Source: CAIKZJ01 sp041675325 (lineage in GTDB: Bacteria; Bacteroidota; Ignavibacteria; Tepidaquicellales; Tepidaquicellaceae). Taken from it: a DNA stretch of 64,000 bases. The translations under genes were made by a program, and so were the position numbers. Location: contig JBAYUG010000005.1 in NCBI GenBank assembly GCA_041675325.1, forward strand, positions 1-64,000, read 5' to 3'. The notes beneath the pieces were generated by a model that ran no database searches, was not told the DNA's origin, and saw only the letters and a program-made list of their open reading frames with translations. Shown here piece after piece: positions 36,930 through 43,329 of the stretch; position 1 is the first letter of the stretch, and the number at the start of each line of letters is the position of its first letter.

Positions 36930-38006
36930 TTGGAAGTAGAACTCTACAGGATTAAAGATAATGGGATGAAGCATGTGAGCGTTGAGAAACTGCAGAAGTA
37001 TCTTGATGCGGAGGTGTTTGATTTTATTAAGGAGAATGTGAACAGGGAAGGGAATTTGGCGGTGATTGACAGCGATAGTGTTTTGAATGTTGATTTTCTT
37101 GATGAGGGTTTGGACGGAATTATTAATGTTCATAAGATTAATGATATAAACAGGGTTAATAAGTATTTTCAGGCGGTTAATGACAAGCTGAATGACGGCG
37201 GGACTATAATAGGGAGCGTTGAGATTTACTGTCAAAGGAAGAAAAGGATTCTTGCAAAGCATCATCGGTTTGTCTCATATCCGATTTTCTATTTTGATTT
37301 TTTGCTGAAACGCGTTTTTCCGAAATTGAAAATAACTCAGGGGCTTTATTTTTTTCTCACGAGGGGGCTTAACAGGGCTATTTCAAGGGCGGAAGCGTAT
37401 GGCAGGCTTTATTCATGCGGGTTTAAGATTACTGCTGACAGGGATATTAATAATATACTGTATTTTGCGTTTCGAAAAGTGAGTAAGCCTATGTATGATA
37501 CGGAGCCGACTTATGGTCCGTTTGTAAAGCTTAGAAGAATCGGGAAAGACGGCAAGTATTTTAATGTGAGGAAGTTCAGAACGATGTATGCCTTCTCGGA
37601 ATTTTTGCAGGAATGGGTGTATGAGCAGAATGATTTGGCTGAAGGAGGGAAATTTAAAGATGACCCAAGGATTACAAGGTACGGAAGTATTTTACGCAAA
37701 TTGTGGCTGGATGAATTTCCGATGTTCTGGAATGTTTTTAAGGGACAGGTGAAAATCGTGGGTGTGAGGCCGCTTAGTGAGCATTATTTTCAGTTGTATG
37801 ATAAAGCTACGCAGGAAAGAAGAATAAAGTATAAACCCGGGCTTGTGCCGCCGTATTATGTGGATTTGCCGCGTACGCTAAAGGAAATCCAGGATTCGGA
37901 GATGCGGTATCTGGATGCGTATGATAAGAATCCATTTAAGACGCAGTGGACCTATTTCTGGAAGGCGATGTGGAATATCTTTGTTAAGAGAGCGCGTTCT
38001 GCTTGA
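36930..38006 (+). CDS. Initiating sugar-phosphate transferase (bacterial sugar transferase domain)
   Basis: A 358-residue protein. The C-terminal part is a bacterial sugar transferase (WbaP/PglC-like) domain with KLRRIGKDGKYFNVRKFRTM, GSILRKLWLDEFPMFWNVFK and VGVRPLSEHYF, the classical motifs. It links a sugar phosphate to undecaprenyl phosphate to begin the repeat unit. The N-terminal 170 residues lack the usual multi-helix membrane region and resemble none I know. They contain one hydrophobic stretch (YPIFYFDFLL), and AYGRLYSCGFKI leads into the catalytic part. The TTG start follows directly after repeats. The last codons GCT TGA open the next repeat tract. Confidence 0.87.
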   Translation: MEVELYRIKDNGMKHVSVEKLQKYLDAEVFDFIKENVNREGNLAVIDSDSVLNVDFLDEGLDGIINVHKINDINRVNKYFQAVNDKLNDGGTIIGSVEIYCQRKKRILAKHHRFVSYPIFYFDFLLKRVFPKLKITQGLYFFLTRGLNRAISRAEAYGRLYSCGFKITADRDINNILYFAFRKVSKPMYDTEPTYGPFVKLRRIGKDGKYFNVRKFRTMYAFSEFLQEWVYEQNDLAEGGKFKDDPRITRYGSILRKLWLDEFPMFWNVFKGQVKIVGVRPLSEHYFQLYDKATQERRIKYKPGLVPPYYVDLPRTLKEIQDSEMRYLDAYDKNPFKTQWTYFWKAMWNIFVKRARSA

Positions 38007-38010
38007 GAAC

Positions 38011-38196
38011 AGTGAAGTCGCTGCGCTTAGTGAGGTCGCTGCGCTTAGTGAGGTCGCTGCGCTTAGTGAGGTCGCTGCGCTTAGTGAGGTCGCTGCGCTT
38101 AGTGAGGTCACTGCGCTAAGTGAGGTCGCTGCGCTAAGTGAGGTCGCTGCGCTAAGTGAGGTCGCTGCGCTTAGTGAGGAAGTGAGAAGGTGAGGA
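38011..38196. repeat. 18-bp tandem repeat GTCGCTGCGCTTAGTGAG, nine copies
   Basis: Nine nearly perfect units from 38017 to 38178, with TTAGTGAG or TAAGTGAG at their ends. The copies in the middle share the variant GCTAAG, so it spread among neighbours. The tract lies directly after the sugar transferase stop and is G+C-rich compared with its surroundings. Confidence 0.96.
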
Positions 38197-38511
38197 AGAG
38201 CAGTGACGAAAGAGCAGTGACGAAAGAGCAGTGACGAAAGAGCAGTGACGAAAGAGCAGTGACGAAAGAACAGTGACGAAAGAACAGTGACGAAAGAGCA
38301 GTGACGAAAGAGCAGTGACGAAAGAACAGTGACGGAAGAACAGTGACAGAGTAACAAAGTGACGAAGAGCAGTGACGAAAGAACAGTGACGAAAGAGCAG
38401 TGACGAAGAGCAGTGACAGAGTAACAAAGTGACGAAGTAATCCGCCGCGGCGGACGCAAAGAACGCGCTGTGACGGAGTGACAGAGTAATAAAGTAAGAG
38501 AGGAACATAGT
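38197..38511. repeat. 14-bp GAGCAGTGACGAAA tandem repeat and following words
   Basis: About ten copies of GAGCAGTGACGAAA, some with GAACAG, followed by GTGACAGAGTAACAAAGTG words and a CCGCCGCGGCGG element. The tract ends at the third four-helix-bundle gene. Long open frames on the minus strand here are by-products of the repeats. Confidence 0.95.
38437..38474. repeat. CCRCCRCGGCGG palindrome element, copy 2
   Basis: GTAATCCGCCGCGGCGGACG followed by CAAAGAACGCGCTGTGAC. The centre TCCGCCGCGGCGGA is a perfect 14-base palindrome. It is the same element as at 32879 and 42730. Confidence 0.88.
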
Positions 38512-38880
38512 ATGGAGAAAATAAGGTCGCATAAAGATTTAGAAGTTTGGAAGAAAAGCGTGGAACTTGTAACGAATGTTTATGAAATATCAAGAGAGTT
38601 CCCTAAAGAAGAAATGTACTGTATGACAAACCAAATTAGAAGAGCAGCTATATCAATTCCTTCTAATATTGCAGAAGGTGCCGGCAGATTCCATAACAAA
38701 GAATTTATTCAGTTTTTATATATCTCTTTAGGCAGTTGTTCTGAACTTGAAACACAATTAATTATCTGCTCCAACCTAAATTTTATAGATTCGTCTCGTT
38801 TAAATTCGCTAACATCCAAAATATTTATCATAAGACGATTGCTTTTAGGCTTAATAAAATCTTTAAAAAATCAGCAATAA
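38512..38880 (+). CDS. Four-helix-bundle protein (S23 family), copy 3
   Basis: A 122-residue S23-type protein preceded by GAGAGGA as ribosome-binding site. SHKDLEVWKKSVELVTNVYE is helix one, NQIRRAAISIPSNIAEGAGR the central motif and EFIQFLYISLGSCSELETQL helix three. It matches copy 2, 2.3 kb upstream, almost residue by residue in the core, so the two are recent paralogues. Its left flank is a GTGAC repeat tract and its right flank the inverted CGTCACACGCTCTTAT words. As with the other copies the function is unknown. Confidence 0.92.
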   Translation: MEKIRSHKDLEVWKKSVELVTNVYEISREFPKEEMYCMTNQIRRAAISIPSNIAEGAGRFHNKEFIQFLYISLGSCSELETQLIICSNLNFIDSSRLNSLTSKIFIIRRLLLGLIKSLKNQQ

Positions 38881-38881
38881 A

Positions 38882-38962
38882 CCCTAACATGCTCTGTTCA
38901 TCACACGCTCTTATCGTCACATGCTCTTATCGTTACACGCTCTTATCGTCACTTTCTTCCCA
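38882..38962. repeat. CGTCACACGCTCTTAT word repeat
   Basis: Three to four units of CATGCTCTTATCGTCA/ACACGCTCTTATCGTC in TYAC orientation, just upstream of the oxidoreductase gene. Confidence 0.85.
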
Positions 38963-38998
38963 ACTGTATTTAAGTAAATAAACGAAACCAAGTATAAA

Positions 38999-39988
38999 AT
39001 GAATAATAGTAAAATAGAACTCGCAATTGCCGGCGCCGGAAGATGGGGCTTCAACCATGTGAAGACCGCCTATGGAATCCTCGGCGATAATCTTAAATAC
39101 GTGTGCGATGTTTTTCCTGCTGCAAGCGAAAAGATTAAAGGTGTATGTGAAAATATTAAATTCACTACCGATTTTGAGGATGTGCTAAGAGATGATGAGG
39201 TGAACGCTGTCATTATCGCTACCTCAGCCGAAATACATTATAATCTTGCTAAAAAAGCTTTACTCGCCGGGAAAAATGTTTTGGTAGAAAAACCTATTAC
39301 TTTGCTGACGATGGAAGCTAAAGAGCTTCTTGATATTGCCGGAAAAAAGAATCTTAAGCTGATGGTCGGGCATATTCTGCTTTTCCATCCTGCTGTTTTA
39401 AAGATTAAAGAGATGCTTGATTCCGGGAAGCTCGGGAAGCTTCAGTATATTTACAGTAACAGGCTGAATCTGGGGGCGATCAGGACAGAGGAGAATATTC
39501 TCTGGAGTTTTGCGCCGCATGATATTTCGGTGATTCAGTTTCTTACTGACAGAAATCCTGTTAGTATTAAAGCTTCGGGTGCAAAGTTTGTTCAGAATAA
39601 TATAGAGGATACTACGCTTACGATACTTGAGTATCCTGATAATATTCATGCGCATATTTACGTGAGCTGGCTGCATCCTTTTAAAGAGCAAAGGCTTGTT
39701 GTGATTGGGTCTGAGGGAATGCTGACTTTTGAGGATACGCTTAAATCAGAGAAGCTGAAATTTTATAAGAAGGGGTTTGTAAATAATGATGGCACTATAG
39801 AAAAGTTCGACAGCGAATATGAGCCGGTGGCATTTGATAATACTCAGCCGCTTGAAGAAGAGCAAAAACACTTCTTTGACTGCATCCTAAACAATGAAAA
39901 ACCCCGCACCGACGGCAAACATGCGTTGGAGGTGCTGGAAATCCTCGAAAAAGCTCAACAGCAGTTAAGAGCAGTTAAGAGCAGGTAG
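38999..39988 (+). CDS. Gfo/Idh/MocA-family oxidoreductase (WbpB-like)
   Basis: A 329-residue NAD-dependent sugar oxidoreductase. The Rossmann start is LAIAGAGRWGFNHV (residues 8-21), followed by VIIATSAEIHYNLAKKALLA and the catalytic VEKPITL motif. With the WbpE- and WbpD-like genes that follow it fits WbpB, which oxidises C3 of UDP-GlcNAc uronic acid before transamination. A UDP-GlcNAc 6-dehydrogenase (WbpA) was not seen in the window. The end of the protein (QQQLRAVKSR) is encoded by AGCAGTTAAGAGCAG words, so the stop lies within the repeat. Confidence 0.87.
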   Translation: MNNSKIELAIAGAGRWGFNHVKTAYGILGDNLKYVCDVFPAASEKIKGVCENIKFTTDFEDVLRDDEVNAVIIATSAEIHYNLAKKALLAGKNVLVEKPITLLTMEAKELLDIAGKKNLKLMVGHILLFHPAVLKIKEMLDSGKLGKLQYIYSNRLNLGAIRTEENILWSFAPHDISVIQFLTDRNPVSIKASGAKFVQNNIEDTTLTILEYPDNIHAHIYVSWLHPFKEQRLVVIGSEGMLTFEDTLKSEKLKFYKKGFVNNDGTIEKFDSEYEPVAFDNTQPLEEEQKHFFDCILNNEKPRTDGKHALEVLEILEKAQQQLRAVKSR

Positions 39989-40182
39989 AGCAGGAAGAGC
40001 AGGTAAAGCAGTAAGAGCAGGTAGAGCAGGTAGAGCAGTTAGAACAGGAAGAGCAGGAAGAGCAGTAACACGTAACACGGAAACTATAAACCGTAACCCG
40101 TAACCCGTAACCCGTAACCCGTAAACTGTAAACTGTAAACTGTAAACTGTAAACTGTAAACTGTAAACTGTAAACAGTGAGA
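39955..40182. repeat. GAGCAGGTA and CCCGTAACCCGTAAACTG repeats
   Basis: A 9-base GAGCAGGTA/GAGCAGGAA series begins inside the end of the oxidoreductase gene. It is followed by ACCCGTAACCCGTA units and about seven CTGTAAA units. All words are in GTRA orientation. Confidence 0.93.
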
Positions 40183-40385
40183 AGTGATACACCCCCTTTT
40201 TCTCTCCTTCCTAAGCTCCAGCTTGGGAAGGCATCACAGCTTTTGTTCTTAGTGTAACACAAGTCTATGATCCCGGCTTGTTGAAACCCGCCGTCTTATT
40301 GGGTGGGTCGGAATTGCTCTTTGAAATAATTAAAGCTCTTCTCAGTGTTCGAGTCGCAGATCCGCCATCTCGTTGGGCGGACGTT
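40183..40385. other. Spacer with CCGCC/GGGCGG fragments
   Basis: The stretch between two oppositely oriented repeat tracts contains AAGCTCCAGCTTGGGAAGG and two loosely similar pieces with CCGCCGTCTTATTGGGTGG and CCGCCATCTCGTTGGGCGG. The latter could form hairpins. No gene was recognised. Confidence 0.5.
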
Positions 40386-40485
40386 CTCTGTTGTAAAAAG
40401 CTCACAGTTCACGCGTTACGCGTCACGGCTCTTACGCTCTTACAGTTCACTGTTCACGATTCACGATTTACGGCTCTTAAAAACA
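40386..40485. repeat. TYAC-type repeats before the acetyltransferase gene
   Basis: Words CAGTTCACGCGTTACGCGTC, CACGGCTCTTACGCTCTTAC and TTCACGATTCACGATTTAC. The orientation is opposite to the tract at 39955-40182. Confidence 0.9.
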
Positions 40486-40516
40486 TTATATATTAAAAAA
40501 TTAGGAAGGAAGTAAA

Positions 40517-41107
40517 ATGGAAGAGAAAAAACCCTTTGTGGTAAATAAATATGCCGTCGTTGACGATGGCGTTGAACTCGGTGAAGGAACAAAAATCTGG
40601 CATTTTTCGCATGTGCAGTCGGGTTCGAAACTCGGGAAGTTTTGCGTTCTCGGACAAAATGTAAACGTCGGTAACAATGTTACTATCGGTAATTATGTAA
40701 AAATTCAAAACAATGTTTCCGTCTATGAGGGTGTGACGCTTGAGGACTATGTCTTTTGCGGTCCGTCAATGGTGTTTACAAACATTCTTGACCCGAGAAG
40801 CAAATACCCTCAGGTCGGTGCCGAGTTTTACATTAATACTCTCGTTAAAGAAGGTGCATCGCTCGGAGCGAATTCAACGGTTGTATGCGGACATACAATC
40901 GGTCGTTTTGCTTTTGTGGGAGCGGGCTCTGTCGTTACAAAAAACATCCCTGACTTTGCTCTTGTAGTAGGTAATCCTGCTAAGATAATCGGATGGATGA
41001 GCGAAGCCGGCAAACGCCTTAAATTCGATAAAGACGGTTATGCATACTGTGATAAGGCGAAGAAAAAGTATCTGCTGAAAGACAACATCGTAACGGAAGT
41101 CGAATAA
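40517..41107 (+). CDS. Hexapeptide-repeat N-acetyltransferase (WbpD-like)
   Basis: A 196-residue left-handed beta-helix acetyltransferase with ribosome-binding site AGGAAGGAAG. VELGEGTKIWHFSHVQSGSK and NVNVGNNVTIGNYVKIQNNV show the hexapeptide turns. CGPSMVFTNILDPRSKYPQ matches UDP-2-acetamido-3-amino-2,3-dideoxy-glucuronate N-acetyltransferases (WbpD/WlbB). It would acetylate the 3-amino group introduced by the aminotransferase at 43.3 kb. A further C-terminal helix (RLKFDKDGYAYCDKAKKKY) is typical of this group. Confidence 0.9.
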   Translation: MEEKKPFVVNKYAVVDDGVELGEGTKIWHFSHVQSGSKLGKFCVLGQNVNVGNNVTIGNYVKIQNNVSVYEGVTLEDYVFCGPSMVFTNILDPRSKYPQVGAEFYINTLVKEGASLGANSTVVCGHTIGRFAFVGAGSVVTKNIPDFALVVGNPAKIIGWMSEAGKRLKFDKDGYAYCDKAKKKYLLKDNIVTEVE

Positions 41108-41109
41108 AT

Positions 41110-41520
41110 GCAGTAACAGAGTGACAAAGTGACGAAGAACAGTAAGAGCAGTAAGAGCAGTAAGAGCAGTAAGAGCAGTAAGAGCAGTAAGAGCAGTAAG
41201 AGCAGGTAGAGCAGGAAGAGCAAGAAGAGCAGTAAGAGCAAGAAGAGCAGTAAGAGCAAGAAGAGCAAGAAGAGCAAGAAGAGCAGTAAGAGCAAGAAGA
41301 GCAGGAAGAGCAGTAAGAGCAGTAAGAGCAAGAAGAGCAAGAAGAGCAAGAAGAGCAGTAAGAGCAGGAAGAGCAGTAAGAGCAAGAAGAGCAAGAAGAG
41401 CAGTAAGAGCAGTAAGAGCAGTAAGAGCAGGTAGAGCAGGAAGAACAAGAAGAGCAAGAAGAGCAGTAAGAGCAGTAAGAGCAGGTAGAGCAGTTATGAA
41501 GTTATGGAGTTATGAAAAGC
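41110..41520. repeat. 9-bp GAGCAGTAA/GAGCAAGAA tandem repeat
   Basis: After a short GTGACAAAGTGACG piece, some forty 9-base units (GAGCAGTAA, GAGCAAGAA, GAGCAGGTA, GAGCAGGAA) run to about 41495 and end in GTTATGGAGTTATG words. The period is a multiple of three, so the opposite strand has a long leucine-rich frame, which is not a gene. Confidence 0.96.
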
Positions 41521-41551
41521 AGTGAGCTAATTCGCTAACAACTATTCTACT

Positions 41552-42703
41552 TTGTTGCATTCTAAAATAAATAGAAGAAGCCATGAGGACGAATTCATTC
41601 TGAATTTGGCAAGGACTCGGCTTTCTGACGAACGTATAAGGGATGTGAAAGATATTGCAGGACACGAACTTGACTGGAACTCCGTTCTGAAAAAAGCGGA
41701 AGCACATGACGTAAGCTCACTCATCTATTATGCACTTAAAGAGCATAGCCTTGCTGAATATGTTCCTGCGGATTTTCTTGAAAAGACAAAGCTGAAGTAC
41801 TACGATAATGCCGTTAGGAATATCGCTGCCGAGAAAGCCGTGACCAGGCTTTCCGAAGTCATTGAACATAAAATTGTTTTTGTAAAGGGGGCGGATCTTT
41901 TTCAGTCGCTCTATCCTTCAACAGGAATCCGTTCGATGGGTGATGTGGATATTCTTGTAGAGAAAGAGCATGCGGAAGCGGTTTGGTATTCGCTTGTGAA
42001 GAATGGGTTTACGTCTGAAGAGGGACCCGAAATTCAGTACAGGTCTGAAATGCACGAGAATCTATGCTCGCATCTTCCAAAGTTAATGACGGATGCTTTT
42101 ACGGTTGAAGTGCATTGGAATATTTTCGGCATTGCGAAGTTATATCCGGTTACACAAACTTCTTTCGAAAAGGCAGTGCAAGTGCGAGACAATATTTACG
42201 TGCTTTCAAACGAAATGAAACTGGTTCATCTTTGTAATCATTTTAGACGGCATCTCAGGTCAGGAGCGAGTTTAAGACACCTTTGCGATATTAACGAACT
42301 TATTGTTAAGCACGGTAATGAAATAAACTGGGATGATATAGATTCTGCGATAAACAATACAGATATTAAATCCGATGTTTCTGCTGCACTTACTTATGCA
42401 TCTGAGTTTTTAGGAACGGAGGTTCCCGAAAAGTATATCGATAAAGATGTAATTAATTCAAACACATTTGAGCTTGGTATGGTGCTTAAAATGAACACGG
42501 GTACAAATGGAGAGGTAGAGGTATTCAGGAATAAGTTTAAATCAATTCCCGGCATCCAAAACAAACTCTCATATTTATACCGAATAGCAATCCCCCCTCG
42601 TAAATGGGTCACGGCTAGTTTCGGTAATAACGATTCAGACAGCCTTGCAAAATCTTATAGCAAATATTATTCTTATTTATTTAAAAAAATCACCCGCTCC
42701 TGA
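41552..42703 (+). CDS. Nucleotidyltransferase-fold protein (NTP_transf_5 type)
   Basis: A 383-residue protein of the uncharacterised nucleotidyltransferase family often found in capsule and antibiotic clusters. KIVFVKGADLFQSLYPSTG and RSMGDVDILVEKEHAEA (about residues 109-146) carry the nucleotidyltransferase metal aspartates D-V-D. The region HLCNHFRRHLRSGASLRHLC is typical of the C-terminal part. The function is unknown, possibly transfer of a nucleotide or phosphate group to a sugar. The start is uncertain: TTG at 41552 or 41555, directly after repeats. The last codons CGC TCC TGA run into GAGAGCAG words. Confidence 0.8.
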   Translation: MLHSKINRRSHEDEFILNLARTRLSDERIRDVKDIAGHELDWNSVLKKAEAHDVSSLIYYALKEHSLAEYVPADFLEKTKLKYYDNAVRNIAAEKAVTRLSEVIEHKIVFVKGADLFQSLYPSTGIRSMGDVDILVEKEHAEAVWYSLVKNGFTSEEGPEIQYRSEMHENLCSHLPKLMTDAFTVEVHWNIFGIAKLYPVTQTSFEKAVQVRDNIYVLSNEMKLVHLCNHFRRHLRSGASLRHLCDINELIVKHGNEINWDDIDSAINNTDIKSDVSAALTYASEFLGTEVPEKYIDKDVINSNTFELGMVLKMNTGTNGEVEVFRNKFKSIPGIQNKLSYLYRIAIPPRKWVTASFGNNDSDSLAKSYSKYYSYLFKKITRS

Positions 42704-43088
42704 GAGCAGTTATGAAGAGCAGTGACAAAGTGATCCACCACGGCGGACGCAAAGAACGCGCAGTGACAAAGTGACGAAGAACAGTGACAAAGTAACAAAG
42801 TGATGAAGAACAGTGACAAAGTGACAAAGTGACGAAGAACAGTGACAAAGTAACAAAGTGATAAAGTGATTAAGTGAAAAGTGACAGAGTGACAAAGTGA
42901 CAAAGTAACAAAGTAACAAAGTGACGAAGAACAGTGACAAAGTAACAAAGTAACAAAATGACAAAGTGATAAAGTGATAAAGTGATAAAGTGACAAAGTA
43001 ACAAAGTGATAAAGTGACAGAGTGACGAAGAACAGTGACAAAGTAACAAAGTGATGAAGAACAGTGACAAAGTGAGTAATGAATCGTG
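42700..43088. repeat. AGTGACAAAGTAACAAAG word repeats
   Basis: Units of 7-9 bases, GTGACAAA, GTAACAAA, GTGATAAA and GTGACGAAGAACA, alternate irregularly over nearly 400 bases in GTRA orientation. They include the CCACCACGGCGG element at 42730. Minus-strand frames here are low-complexity by-products. Confidence 0.96.
42730..42767. repeat. CCRCCRCGGCGG palindrome element, copy 3
   Basis: GTGATCCACCACGGCGGACG followed by CAAAGAACGCGCAGTGAC. It is almost identical to copy 1 at 32879, ten kilobases away. Confidence 0.88.
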
Positions 43089-43189
43089 ACGCATTTATTC
43101 TCGCTGTTTTATCTTTTTTGTTGCTGTTCCCCCTTTTTGTCATTCCCACTCGCGAAGCAGATACGTAAAGCGTTTTTTATCGGGAATCC

Positions 43190-43268
43190 AGCTCTTATGC
43201 AGTTCACGACTTACGTGTCACGCGTCACGGCTCTTACAGTTACGTGTCACTCGTCACTTGTTACGAAT
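43190..43268. repeat. TYAC-type repeats before the aminotransferase gene
   Basis: CAGTTCACGACTTACGTGTC, ACGCGTCACGGCTCTTACAG and CACTCGTCACTTGTTAC. The orientation is opposite to the tract at 42700-43088. Confidence 0.9.
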
Positions 43269-43329
43269 CGCATACTTCCAAACAAAAACAAACTCTAATT
43301 TTAACATAACAAAATAGAAAGAAGAAAAA

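Noticed and set aside
38017..38178. CRISPR-like regularity of the 18-bp units
   Set aside because: Units are directly adjacent without unique spacers, and no cas genes are present anywhere in the window. The same holds for the other arrays.
37878..38593. Several overlapping minus-strand frames with SLLFRHCSFVTAL-like repeats
   Set aside because: They are translations of the GAGCAGTGACGAAA and 18-bp arrays and overlap the sugar transferase and four-helix-bundle genes.
39965..40262. Minus-strand frames with QFTVYSLQFTVYSL and CSSCSTCS repeats
   Set aside because: Caused by CTGTAAA and GAGCAGGTA units; there is no conserved domain or ribosome-binding site.
41038..41457. Long leucine/phenylalanine-only frame on the minus strand
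   Set aside because: It is the complement of the 9-base GAGCAGTAA/GAGCAAGAA array, whose period is a multiple of three. The frame is a by-product without a real start or any protein-like composition.
42673..43149. Minus-strand frames with FVTLSLCHFVT-like repeats
   Set aside because: They are complementary translations of the AGTGACAAAGTAAC tract. Similar low-complexity frames appear in all three reading frames, showing that no frame is selected.
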